A stretch of DNA of 41,016 bases from an uncultured Oscillospiraceae bacterium (GTDB lineage: Bacteria; Bacillota; Clostridia; Oscillospirales; Ruminococcaceae), in contig CAUDDP010000012.1 of NCBI GenBank assembly GCA_958448395.1, positions 1 through 41,016 on the forward strand, read 5' to 3'. The notes beneath the pieces were generated by a model that saw nothing but the letters and a program-made list of their open reading frames with translations, was not told where the DNA came from and did no database searches. Below are positions 1 to 7,101 of the stretch, piece after piece (position 1 is the first letter of the stretch; the number at the start of each line of letters is the position of its first letter). The position numbers and the translations under genes were made by a program.

Positions 1-80
1 AAGGATACAAGTTTGTACAACGTACAATGGCGGACAGCGGACACAGGCAGAGAGCAAAGCGATTCTGCCGGCACAGTTTG
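1..80 (-). repeat. Interspersed structured repeat, copy A (reverse, cut by window edge)
   Basis: Read on the minus strand this matches the middle of the repeat family described for copy D: the block around CCGGCAGAATCGCTTTGC, then CTCTGCCTGTGTCCGCTG, then the TGTACGTTGTACA palindrome. Homology to the head of the element stops at about position 80. The copy runs off the window at position 1. It and copy I are the only reversed copies. Confidence 0.75.
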
Positions 81-167
81 TGATTGGCAGCGGTAGAATG
101 CATTCTTGTCGAACTCACATTATTTAGAGGAAATGGAATCAGGACTTCTTAGAGAAACCTTTTCCGA

Positions 168-420
168 ACCGTCCGGCGAAATCGCTTCGCTGTTCGCCTG
201 TGTAAGCCGCCGCCCTGTTTTAGGAAACGTTTTGCATCCTTACAGCCTACTTTTCTTTTTTGGAAACAGGGCGGCGGCTGTCGTTTTGTTATTTTTCTAA
301 ATAGAACAACAGCATGACGTTAAAACAGTGCGGTGGCTGCCGCCCCCTGCACCCCTGCCAAGCTGCATCAGCTTGACCGCAGTACAGCTGCTTCCTCCCT
401 TGAAGAATCGTTCTATTTTC
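168..420 (+). repeat. Interspersed structured repeat, copy B (variant hairpin arms)
   Basis: The segment aligns with copy F: ATCGCTTCGCTGTTCGCCTG, a long hairpin, a stretch ending in AAATAGAACAACAGCATG, GCGGTGGCTGCCGC, and the AAGCTG...CAGCTTGACCGCAG tail. The central hairpin has perfect 16-base arms, 205-220 and 264-279 (AGCCGCCGCCCTGTTT and its complement). At the same place copies D, F and G carry CCGCTGT..GCC/GGC..ACAGCGG-type arms, so the pairing is kept while the sequence differs. The 64-codon open frame through here looks fortuitous. Together with copy A it fills the 480 bases before yabP, where I see no gene. Confidence 0.75.
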
Positions 421-480
421 ACAACAATCTGCATAAAATAAAACAGTCAAAATATCTCAAGGAAAAAGAGGAACTACCCT

Positions 481-771
481 ATGAAATCAGATCGTAATGC
501 ATCTACTGCAAACCTGCACCATAACCTCATCTTAGAAGACAGAGCCAATATAAACCTCTCCGGTGTTACGGATGTCGATTGCTTTGACGAACGTACCATC
601 CGCCTCTACACCCAACTGGGGGAACTCGTCATCAAAGGCAGAAACCTGCATATTGATTCGGTCAGCGTGGAAACCGGCGATATGCGAATCTCTGGTGATG
701 TCTGGTCACTGCAATACGGTGACAGAGACCGCAAAGGACCGCTCTCTGCCCTCGGAAAGCTCTTCCGATGA
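481..771 (+). CDS. yabP: Sporulation protein YabP
   Basis: This 96-residue protein has the YabP/YqfC family pattern: an N-terminal HNLILEDR stretch, ...NLSGVTDVDCFDERTIRLYTQLGEL..., then IKGRNLHIDSVSVETGDMRI and a short basic tail. The family is required for sporulation in Bacillus, where YabP works with YabQ on spore cortex or coat formation; the biochemical role is not settled. The start is supported by GAGGAACTACCCT before ATG. Its TGA overlaps the yabQ ATG as ATGA, so the two are translationally coupled. The order yabP-yabQ-divIC-S1 protein is the conserved Firmicutes arrangement and strengthens the call. Length is normal for the family. Confidence 0.93.
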   Translation: MKSDRNASTANLHHNLILEDRANINLSGVTDVDCFDERTIRLYTQLGELVIKGRNLHIDSVSVETGDMRISGDVWSLQYGDRDRKGPLSALGKLFR

Positions 772-1412
772 TACAAATTCCAGAAACCTATTTCACAGTA
801 CAGGAACAAACCACGCTTTTCCTTTATGCCTGCCTGCTGGGTCTGCCGGTTGGCCTATTCTTTGACGCCTTCCGCATCCTTCGCGTGCTCTGTCCGCACC
901 ATACGGTTGCCATCATACTGGAAGACATCCTATTCTGCTTCAGCTGTGCCGTACTGCTGGCTGCCTTTACAGTCACCGCCTGCCGTGGGGAATTCCGGCT
1001 GTTTTATCCCGTTGGAATGCTATTGGGCAGCTTCATATGGCGATTTCTATTCGGCAATCCCCTTCTAAAAATTGTCCGCCGAACCACTGCCACCATTCGC
1101 AGATTTTTATCCCATTTGCTGCACCCTGTTACAGCACTTTTTGCACGATTGCAATGCAAAATCAAGCAATTTTTTCGTCAGGTTATACAAAATATTAGAA
1201 AAAAGAAAAAAAATCCGCACTTACACTTGATTGCAGGCCACCATTTGTTGTATAATAAAAGAAAACAAGATCAGGAAGTGAATCAGAATGTCCGGTGCAG
1301 CAAAACGAAAACGTCTGCAACAGCGGAAAAAAAAGCCAATCCTAAACGACGCCGTGCAGTACAACCAGCCGGAAACCGCAGTCAAAAATCAAAGAGGAAG
1401 ATTTCTCTTTAA
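768..1412 (+). CDS. yabQ: Spore cortex biosynthesis protein YabQ
   Basis: The 214-residue protein begins with a membrane segment (LFLYACLLGLPVGLFFDAFR) typical of YabQ, followed by a second (ILFCFSCAVLLAAFTVTAC) and a third around VGMLLGSFIWRFLFG, and then a long basic cytoplasmic tail. YabQ is a membrane protein needed for spore cortex assembly. It overlaps yabP by four bases (ATGA). The last 125 bases overlap the start of divIC in another frame, and the final 40 or so residues are a Lys/Arg/Gln-rich stretch of low complexity that may exist only because of that overlap. A divIC promoter lies inside the gene at 1227-1256. Confidence 0.9.
   Translation: MIQIPETYFTVQEQTTLFLYACLLGLPVGLFFDAFRILRVLCPHHTVAIILEDILFCFSCAVLLAAFTVTACRGEFRLFYPVGMLLGSFIWRFLFGNPLLKIVRRTTATIRRFLSHLLHPVTALFARLQCKIKQFFRQVIQNIRKKKKNPHLHLIAGHHLLYNKRKQDQEVNQNVRCSKTKTSATAEKKANPKRRRAVQPAGNRSQKSKRKISL
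1227..1256 (+). promoter_or_regulatory. Sigma-A-type promoter inside yabQ, for divIC
   Basis: TTGATT (1227-1232), an 18-base spacer and a perfect TATAAT (1251-1256) lie 31 bases before the divIC ATG. It would let divIC and the S1-domain gene be expressed in vegetative cells independently of the sporulation genes. Predicted from sequence only. Confidence 0.65.
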
Positions 1413-1674
1413 GCTGCTCATTCGTGCCACTATCGTACTTGCACTCATTGGCTGTACTGCCAGCATTATTTCTCTGCAATCCAGCATCGCAGAGCGAAAA
1501 GCAGAACTGGCAGCACTCCATAGTCAAACGGAAGCCTATGAAGCTGAAAATGAAGACCTGGAACGCATTTTAAATAACGGTGACATTGATACCTATATGG
1601 AACGGCTGGCTCGGGAAGAATACGGCTATGCCTATGGGGATGAGTACCGTTTTTATGATACATCCAGAAACTAG
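1288..1674 (+). CDS. divIC: DivIC/FtsB-type septum formation initiator
   Basis: This 128-residue bitopic membrane protein has a basic cytoplasmic N terminus (about residues 1-45), one membrane segment (LIRATIVLALIGCTASIISL, about 46-65) and an extracytoplasmic coiled coil (SSIAERKAELAALHSQTEAYEAE). It ends in the family's typical YMERLAREEYGYAYGDEYRF segment. DivIC-like proteins bind FtsL and DivIB/FtsQ at the division septum. The start follows AGGAAGTGAATCAGA, a plausible ribosome site. It overlaps the end of yabQ by 125 bases and has its own promoter inside yabQ. Its place after yabPQ is conserved in Firmicutes. Confidence 0.9.
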   Translation: MSGAAKRKRLQQRKKKPILNDAVQYNQPETAVKNQRGRFLFKLLIRATIVLALIGCTASIISLQSSIAERKAELAALHSQTEAYEAENEDLERILNNGDIDTYMERLAREEYGYAYGDEYRFYDTSRN

Positions 1675-1728
1675 ACCGCTCTGCAACATTGCAGAGAAAT
1701 TTTAAGAGCAGGGGGACTTTAGCGTTAC

Positions 1729-2181
1729 ATGCAATTAGAAATCGGATCGATCTACAAGGGTACCGTAAAACGGATTACCAACTATGGTGCATTTATTACC
1801 ATTCAGCCGGATGCATCTTCACAGGATACTGTTACAGGGATGGTACATATCTCGGAAATTTCCAACCGGTTTGTACAGGACATTCATGAGTTTGTCAAGG
1901 AAGGGCAGATCGTTAATGTCAAGGTCATCGGCATACAGGATAATAAAGTCAGCCTGTCCATGAAACAATTGGAACAGCAGCAGACAGAACAGCAAAATTC
2001 CCGTCCACAGCAGCGTGCACCCAGACGGGAACGGCCGAATGTATGGCAGCCAAAGCCTAAGCCGCCTGTGTCCGAGTTGTCCTTTGAAGATATGCTCAGT
2101 CAGTTCAAACAGAACAGTGAAGAACGGATCTGCGACATCAAGCGGAATACAGAACGGAAAAACCGTACCAGAAGAAAGTAA
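1729..2181 (+). CDS. S1 RNA-binding domain protein (YabR-like)
   Basis: The 150-residue protein starts with one S1 OB-fold domain, about residues 1-78: GSIYKGTVKRITNYGAFITI, then GMVHISEISNRFVQDIHEFVKEGQ and VNVKVIGIQDNKVSLSMK. These are the hallmark S1 strands. After it comes a Gln/Pro/Arg-rich linker and a short C-terminal segment (SFEDMLSQFKQNSEERI) that is common in clostridial YabR-like proteins. It probably binds RNA or ribosomes; the precise role is unknown. A GGGGGAC sequence lies about a dozen bases upstream of ATG. It follows divIC by 54 bases, as in Bacillus, and is followed by a strong terminator at 2390-2430. Confidence 0.88.
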   Translation: MQLEIGSIYKGTVKRITNYGAFITIQPDASSQDTVTGMVHISEISNRFVQDIHEFVKEGQIVNVKVIGIQDNKVSLSMKQLEQQQTEQQNSRPQQRAPRRERPNVWQPKPKPPVSELSFEDMLSQFKQNSEERICDIKRNTERKNRTRRK

Positions 2182-2260
2182 CAAGCTGAGCCAGCTTGAC
2201 CGCAGTTCACCCACCTGCTTTTTCTGCGAAAAAGCTGTCCTCCCTTAAGGGAAGACAACA
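2182..2260 (+). repeat. Interspersed repeat, copy C (tail only)
   Basis: AAGCTGAGCCAGCTTGACCG starts one base after the S1-protein stop codon and is the tail hairpin of the repeat family. It is followed by a variant of the CCTCCCTTAAGGGAAG segment. The head and central hairpins are missing. Confidence 0.6.
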
Positions 2261-2389
2261 GATGGCAAATCCCTTAGCATATCCCTGATGGCTGATGCAT
2301 TCGCCGAAGGATTTTTTGACAGGTTTTATGGTGCGGTTATAGTGTCGCTATGGTACACCTAACTATAGACAGAGAAGCGAAACAGATAC

Positions 2390-2430
2390 AACACCCCCCT
2401 TACGGTACTTTCTTCCGCAAGGGGGGTGTT
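2390..2430 (+). terminator. Rho-independent terminator after the yabP-S1 block
   Basis: Perfect 12-base arms AACACCCCCCTT (2390-2401) and AAGGGGGGTGTT (2419-2430) flank a 17-base loop and are followed by CTTTTC. It closes the plus-strand operon and faces the end of the convergent folT gene. Confidence 0.85.
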
Positions 2431-2475
2431 CTTTTCAGAGTTTGGGAGTTTTTCGCAATCTTAAATGCAGTTATT

Positions 2476-3102
2476 TTATACGGCTGTTGCTTTTCGCAGC
2501 CGGAAGACACGCTGGTAAGCGGTCAGTGCAATTGGCAGCAGGATAAACAGCAATGGCAGATCAATTGCCAACTCAATCACATTTTTTGCTGTCCGTGCAA
2601 TAATGGCTGCCCCATAAGCCTGTTCAGGAATGAATCCGTAGTGCAGATTCAGCTTGGTGTTAATCAACAGGTTAATCATCACCACATCCAGCAGCCGTGC
2701 CAAGATTGCCCGCAGAAAGAGTGTAATATCTCGCTCCCTGCCGGTTTTGTTGCTCCGGAACTGAATGCTATGCCTGTCCATTTTATAATACAGGCATAAC
2801 CCATAAATCAGACCCTGTAAACCTGCAACCAGCACATATGCTGGCAGAAAACCACCGTCCGGATGTACCAGATAGCCCACAATATCGCAGGCAAGTCCTG
2901 CAACCAGACCCATACATGGTCCAAATAACATGCCAATTACAGCGATCGCCAGAAATGCAAAATTCAGCTTTGCAAACTGCAAATCAATGGAGAACGCCTC
3001 AATCATCATGGAAACAGCAACGAACAATGCCGTGATTGTCAAGCTTCGCAGCTTGGTAAACTCCTTCGCAGATTCGGTAAAACAAGAAAAAATGCCTTTC
3101 AT
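2476..3102 (-). CDS. folT: Folate-family ECF transporter S component
   Basis: This 208-residue integral membrane protein has about six hydrophobic segments and the FolT-type opening: SLTITALFVAVSMMIEAFSI, then LNFAFLAIAVIGMLFGPCMG and AGLACDIVGYLVHPDGGFLP. S components bind the vitamin and join a shared EcfA/A'/T energizing module, which is not in this window. The substrate assignment to folate is supported independently by the THF riboswitch directly upstream on the same strand (3175-3268). The start follows AAGGAGGTATTTTTTC, an excellent ribosome site. CTCCTTA upstream can pair with the TAAGGAG of this site, so the riboswitch probably acts on translation. Confidence 0.92.
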   Translation of the reverse strand: MKGIFSCFTESAKEFTKLRSLTITALFVAVSMMIEAFSIDLQFAKLNFAFLAIAVIGMLFGPCMGLVAGLACDIVGYLVHPDGGFLPAYVLVAGLQGLIYGLCLYYKMDRHSIQFRSNKTGRERDITLFLRAILARLLDVVMINLLINTKLNLHYGFIPEQAYGAAIIARTAKNVIELAIDLPLLFILLPIALTAYQRVFRLRKATAV

Positions 3103-3111
3103 GAAAAAATA

Positions 3112-3146
3112 CCTCCTTAAATTTTATGCCTTGTGCATATAAGGAG
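3112..3146 (-). promoter_or_regulatory. folT ribosome-site sequestering hairpin
   Basis: On the minus strand CTCCTTA and TAAGGAG are perfect 7-base complements separated by about 20 bases. The second arm contains the core of the folT Shine-Dalgarno sequence. Lying between the riboswitch and the ATG, this is the likely expression platform. No T-run terminator is present in that interval. Confidence 0.6.
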
Positions 3147-3174
3147 CTTTCATGGAAGGCTTCTTAGATGCAGT

Positions 3175-3268
3175 CAGCGGGATGCGAAAACGATACCGCA
3201 AGCTTTGCTTTTCGTTCCGGCAGCAACTCCCCGTCTGCCGGACACTTAACGCATCGTTTTCTACTCTG
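3175..3268 (-). ncRNA. Tetrahydrofolate (THF) riboswitch
   Basis: Read on the minus strand the segment has the conserved THF-I blocks in order: GAGTAGA, GCGTTAAGTG, GGGGAGTTG, ACGAAAAGC, GCGGT and GCATCCCGCTG. The helices agree. AAAACGAT pairs exactly with ATCGTTTT (P2) and CCGGCAG pairs exactly with CTGCCGG (P3). AAGC/GCTT gives the small P4, and CAG/CTG remains for P1. The known class senses reduced folates and lowers expression of folate transport or synthesis genes; here it precedes folT. I see no strong promoter between it and the serA terminator, so transcription may start within that terminator region or come from read-through. Confidence 0.93.
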
Positions 3269-3298
3269 AAAATGCAATCTATGAAAAATAGAATTGCC

Positions 3299-3350
3299 TT
3301 AAAAATGGGGTTCTGTAAGCCGTCTGCCTGCTGCACACGGCTTACAGGGG
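3299..3350 (-). terminator. Terminator after serA
   Basis: On the minus strand CTGTAAGCCGT pairs exactly with ACGGCTTACAG (3337-3347 and 3313-3323). The outer CCCC and GGGG extend the stem with wobble pairs, and CATTTTTAAGG follows. It separates serC-serA from the riboswitch-folT unit. Confidence 0.8.
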
Positions 3351-3381
3351 CAAAATTCTATCCAATTGTTGTGTTCTCTGC

Positions 3382-4545
3382 TTACTTTGCAATCAGCCGA
3401 ACCCGAATCACACCGTCAATGGCACGAATCTGTTCCAGCATATCATCTGTTACGGTTTCCGGAATGTCCAGCATCGTATAGGCAAAGGCATTCCGACTGG
3501 CATTGACCATATTTTCAATGTTCACACCAGCATTCCCAGCAACCGCTGTTACCGCTGCAATCATATTCGGTGCATTCTTATGCAGAATGCAAACCTTGTT
3601 ACCAACTGCCTGCATTTCTGCATTTGGCAAGTTGACACTGTTGCGGATGTTACCGGTTTCCAGATAGGAAATCAGCTCCTCTGCTGCCATGCTCGCACAG
3701 TTTTCTTCACTCTCTGGTGTAGAAGCCCCCAGATGCGGCGTTGCCACAATGCCTTCTGCATGACAGGTCTTTGCGTTCGGGAAGTCTGTGCAGTAGCAGC
3801 TTACCTTGCCAGAAGCCAGTGCTGCCAGCATATCATCATCGTTCACGAGTTCGCCTCTTGCATAGTTCAAAACCCGTACGCCGTCCTTCATCTTGCCAAT
3901 GGTTTCTGCGTTGATCATACCCTTGGTGTCATTGTTGAACGGCACATGAATGGTCAGATAATCCGCAGCAGCATACACACCATCTGCATCCTTGACAATC
4001 TTCACTGCCGGATTCAGCCGCAGAGCTGCTCCAACAGACAGGAACGGGTCAGTACCAACTACTTGCATTCCCAATGCAATCGCAGCATTGGCAACCAGTG
4101 CACCAATGGCACCCAGACCGATAATGCCGAGGGTCTTACCCTTCAGCTCTGGGCCAGCAAACTGACTCTTTCCCTTTTCCACCAGTTTTCCAATGCCTTC
4201 TTCGTGCTCAAGAGACTGTGCCCAAGCAATTGCCTTCGGAATTTTTCTGGAGGAAAGCAGCAGACCGGCCAGCACCAGTTCCTTTACCGCATTGGCATTG
4301 GCACCCGGTGTGTTGAACACACAGATACCTGCTTCTGCACAACGATCTACCGGAATGTTATTCGTACCGGCACCTGCTCTGGCAATTGCCAGCAGATTGC
4401 TGCCAAATTCCATATCGTGCATCGCTGCACTTCTGACCATAATGGCATCTGGATTTTCTGCCGTATCTGTCACCGTATAGCAAGCGGTATCAAACCGCTT
4501 GGTGCCGACAGCAGAAATTTTATTTAATGTTTGAATGGTATACAT
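3382..4545 (-). CDS. serA: D-3-phosphoglycerate dehydrogenase
   Basis: SerA oxidises 3-phosphoglycerate to 3-phosphohydroxypyruvate with NAD, the first step of serine synthesis. Visible signs are the Rossmann motif GIIGLGAIGALVANAA near residue 140, DPFLS after it, the catalytic-loop segment VLNYARGELVNDDDMLAAL, and the TPHLGASTPESEENCA stretch with the catalytic His. A C-terminal ACT-type domain follows (VCILHKNAPNMIAAVTAVAG through IRAIDGVIRVRLI). The length, 387 residues, fits the short ACT-containing class. I chose the second ATG (MYTIQTLNK) because AAAGGA lies nine bases before it, whereas it would almost touch the first ATG at 4551. It lies 29 bases downstream of serC in one operon. Confidence 0.95.
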   Translation of the reverse strand: MYTIQTLNKISAVGTKRFDTACYTVTDTAENPDAIMVRSAAMHDMEFGSNLLAIARAGAGTNNIPVDRCAEAGICVFNTPGANANAVKELVLAGLLLSSRKIPKAIAWAQSLEHEEGIGKLVEKGKSQFAGPELKGKTLGIIGLGAIGALVANAAIALGMQVVGTDPFLSVGAALRLNPAVKIVKDADGVYAAADYLTIHVPFNNDTKGMINAETIGKMKDGVRVLNYARGELVNDDDMLAALASGKVSCYCTDFPNAKTCHAEGIVATPHLGASTPESEENCASMAAEELISYLETGNIRNSVNLPNAEMQAVGNKVCILHKNAPNMIAAVTAVAGNAGVNIENMVNASRNAFAYTMLDIPETVTDDMLEQIRAIDGVIRVRLIAK

Positions 4546-4574
4546 GGTCATTCGTCCTTTCCCTGTTGTTGCTC

Positions 4575-5660
4575 TCAGGCATTTTCTGCCTCAAACTGCT
4601 TCATAAATGCAACCAGTGCCTCTACACCGGCAACCGGCATGGCATTATAAATAGAAGCACGCATACCGCCAACGGTGCGGTGACCCTTAAGGTTTTCCAG
4701 ACCGGCAGCCTTTGCCTCTGCCACAAACTTAGCATCCAAATCCTTATCGCCGGTTACGAACGGTACATTCATCAAAGAACGGTCTTCCTTGCGAACAGTA
4801 CCCTTGAACAGCTTGCTCTGATCGAGATAGTTATACAGAATAGCAGCCTTTTCCTCATTCCGCTTCTGAATGGCTTCCAGTCCGCCCATCTTCTTGAGCC
4901 ACTTGAATACCTTACCGCAGATGTAAATTCCATATGCCGGCGGTGTGTTGTACAGGGACTTTGCGTCAGCCTGTGTCTTCCACTTGAGCATGGTTGGTGT
5001 ATTGGCAATCGGGGTTTCCTCTGGAATCAGATCTTCCCGAATAATCATAATTACCACACCAGCCGGTCCAATATTCTTCTGGACACCGCCCCAGATGACA
5101 CCATATTGAGAGACATCTACCGGTTCACTCAGGAAACAGGAGGAGACATCTGCCACCAGCGGCTTGCCCTTCGTATTTGGCAATGTTTTAAACTTTGTAC
5201 CATAAATGGTATTGTTTTCACAGATGTAAACATAGTCAGCATCTGGACTAATCGGCAGATCAGAGCAATCCGGAATATAGGAAAAGGTTTCATCTTCAGA
5301 AGAAGCAATCTTCACGGCTTTTCCATACTTCTGGGCTTCCTGATAAGCTTTCTTTGCCCACTGACCCGTTACGATATAATCTGCAACGCCATTTTTCATC
5401 ATATTCATTGGAATCGCAGAAAATTGTTGGGATGCACCACCTTGTAAAAACAGAACCTTATAGTTATCCGGAATGTGCATCAAATCCCGCAGATCCTGTT
5501 CTGCTGTATCCATAATCTCCTGAAATGCCTTAGAACGATGGCTCATTTCCATGACTGACATGCCAGTACCATTGTAATCCAGCATTTCTTCTGCGGCTTC
5601 CCGCAGTACTTCCTCCGGCAAAACAGCTGGGCCGGCACTAAAGTTATAAACTCGCTTCAT
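4575..5660 (-). CDS. serC: Phosphoserine aminotransferase
   Basis: SerC transfers an amino group from glutamate to 3-phosphohydroxypyruvate, using PLP, and makes phosphoserine. The 361-residue protein starts with the family signature MKRVYNFSAGPAVLPEEVL. It has FLQGGASQQFSAIPMN and the PLP-lysine context WGGVQKNIGPAGV, and ends with HRTVGGMRASIYNAMP. The start is the ATG at 5660, with GGAGGGAAAACAA before it; the longer in-frame extension to 5747 lacks a ribosome site and the family's sequence. It is the first gene of a serC-serA operon transcribed from the consensus promoter at 5756-5784. No serB-type phosphatase is in the window. Confidence 0.96.
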   Translation of the reverse strand: MKRVYNFSAGPAVLPEEVLREAAEEMLDYNGTGMSVMEMSHRSKAFQEIMDTAEQDLRDLMHIPDNYKVLFLQGGASQQFSAIPMNMMKNGVADYIVTGQWAKKAYQEAQKYGKAVKIASSEDETFSYIPDCSDLPISPDADYVYICENNTIYGTKFKTLPNTKGKPLVADVSSCFLSEPVDVSQYGVIWGGVQKNIGPAGVVIMIIREDLIPEETPIANTPTMLKWKTQADAKSLYNTPPAYGIYICGKVFKWLKKMGGLEAIQKRNEEKAAILYNYLDQSKLFKGTVRKEDRSLMNVPFVTGDKDLDAKFVAEAKAAGLENLKGHRTVGGMRASIYNAMPVAGVEALVAFMKQFEAENA

Positions 5661-5755
5661 TTGTTTTCCCTCCATCACAGATTTCAAACACAGATTGTTG
5701 CTGCATTTGTTATAAAACATACATATTTCGGGATAACCCCCCGACACATATCCCT

Positions 5756-5784
5756 ATTATACGCTTTTTTTTGCAATGTGTCAA
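5756..5784 (-). promoter_or_regulatory. Consensus sigma-A promoter of serC-serA
   Basis: On the minus strand TTGACA (5779-5784), exactly 17 bases and TATAAT (5756-5761) match the consensus at all twelve positions. This leaves a leader of roughly 90 bases before serC, in which I recognise no riboswitch. Confidence 0.92.
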
Positions 5785-5827
5785 TAGAATGCCCTGTGAA
5801 CTTCCAAAAATCCGTTTCAAAGCGGAA

Positions 5828-5852
5828 AATCCCCCTCTTACAAAGGGGGATT
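5828..5852 (-). terminator. Hairpin after the 5906 lipoprotein gene
   Basis: AATCCCCC (5828-5835) pairs with GGGGGATT (5845-5852). On the minus strand the stem is followed by TTCCGCTTTG, a weak T-tract. It probably ends the upstream lipoprotein transcript before the serC promoter. Confidence 0.6.
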
Positions 5853-5905
5853 GGTTCCTTGCATGTTTCTATTTTGCGTAGGAACAGCCTATTTGCTTTC
5901 GACTG

Positions 5906-6679
5906 TTACCCAAGGACATAGTATGCACCGTCTTTTTCTACCATCATCAGGTCGTAACCTTCCATAATGGTCTTTTCCTCACCGCCGCCTACAGTTCCCT
6001 TCATGGTAAAGGAAACAACCAGTGCATCGTCTACATCCTTCTTTACTTCCTCTGCAAAGCCTTCGCCCAGCAGTTCTTCATAAATATGCAAATACTGTGT
6101 CGGCAAATCTTCTGTTGCTTCGGTTTCTCCTTCACTGTTCTTGGTTGCTTCTGCACCCTTTGTAGAGGAGAGCGTAACGGAAACGCCGGTAATCACCAGA
6201 TTATCACCGCCTGCACTATCTAACAGGGTCTGATGCATCTGCTCCATCGTCGTTTCCATACCATATTCGTAATTGTCATTCAGCCAGCTGTCATAGACAT
6301 TATAATAATAGTCGTACAGTGTCGCCTTATACGCTTCAAAGTCCTGTTCTTCGATGGCGGTAAAATATGCCTTAATCACATCTGCACAAGCCTGATCCAC
6401 GCCTTCTTCTGCTTCTACCTCATACGTACCATATACAACATCTGCCTGACTGCTGTCATCTGCACCAGTATTCTCTGCATCAGAAGATTCCGCATCGGTA
6501 TCTTCTGATGTACTGCTGTCACTGTCTGCTGCTGCCGTTGTGCTGCTCTCATCTGCCACTGTTGTTTCCGCTTCGCTGCTTTGCGAGTTATCTTCTTCTG
6601 CGTCCCCGCAGGCAGTTAAGGAGGCGGTCATTACCACAGCAAATATACCGCACAAAACGGCTTTCCAACTTCTTTTCAT
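5906..6679 (-). CDS. Lipoprotein of unknown function with acidic Ser/Thr linker
   Basis: The 257-residue protein begins with a lipoprotein signal, a basic start then VLCGIFAVVMTASLTAC, so Cys in LTAC would be lipidated and the protein anchored outside the cell. A Ser/Thr/Asp/Glu/Ala low-complexity linker covers about residues 30-80. The folded part follows: CADVIKAYFTAIEEQDFEAY, a Tyr-rich segment, ITGVSVTLSSTKG, and a closing MMVEKDGAYYVLG. The arrangement resembles the lipoprotein at 14411-15070 (NYFYAIQTEDVTLYQ, ITITECEQ, VDGRYVICS), so the two are probably distant paralogues. The helix-then-sheet order suggests an NTF2-like fold, which is only a guess. AAGGTAGGTT precedes the ATG. Confidence 0.8.
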   Translation of the reverse strand: MKRSWKAVLCGIFAVVMTASLTACGDAEEDNSQSSEAETTVADESSTTAAADSDSSTSEDTDAESSDAENTGADDSSQADVVYGTYEVEAEEGVDQACADVIKAYFTAIEEQDFEAYKATLYDYYYNVYDSWLNDNYEYGMETTMEQMHQTLLDSAGGDNLVITGVSVTLSSTKGAEATKNSEGETEATEDLPTQYLHIYEELLGEGFAEEVKKDVDDALVVSFTMKGTVGGGEEKTIMEGYDLMMVEKDGAYYVLG

Positions 6680-7101
6680 CTATCTATAACCTACCTTTTC
6701 GCCGTTATCGCAACGGCATAAGCTTACGCAGTCTCCATTCTATTTTTTTCGGTGACTGCAAGCATGATTGCTGTACAACTTGTACTATTTATTTATTCTT
6801 CCATCTACTATAACTATAAAACTTAATTTTTTTAATATACCCTTAATCTTTTTTATATGATAATTCGACGCCTGCTATCTCCCATCTATTTTTTACAGCA
6901 GGCAATTGCTTTCCGCTTTACAGTGCAACGTTACTGACTAAATCTTGCAAAGCGATTTTTTTCCTTAACCTACACTTCAAATCTGTTTTGTTGTATGGCT
7001 TTTCCGTATGCCGCCATACTGGCACTTTCTATCAAATGCACCGTTTTCATGACGCACTGCCGCCAACATTCAGGGACTGTTTGTGACAGATAGGATAAGC
7101 C
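6680..7101. other. Intergenic region without a recognisable gene
   Basis: About 420 AT-rich bases separate two minus-strand lipoprotein genes. I see GCCTGCT/AGCAGGC arms around 6870-6903 and GTATGGC/GCCATAC arms around 6992-7018, each without a good T-run, and a GCCGTTATCGCAACGGC hairpin at about 6702-6718 just before the 5906 gene. No promoter of consensus quality was found, and none of the interspersed repeat family. Confidence 0.5.

Noticed and set aside
106..300. Short open frame of 64 codons near the left edge
   Set aside because: It crosses the repeat copy B hairpin, has a low-complexity hydrophobic end and no good ribosome site.
3580..4527. Plus-strand open frame opposite serA (about 315 codons), and the like opposite serC, typA, yfhO and thrS
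   Set aside because: The sequences are rich in Cys, His and Gln, have no domain and lie wholly within well-supported genes.
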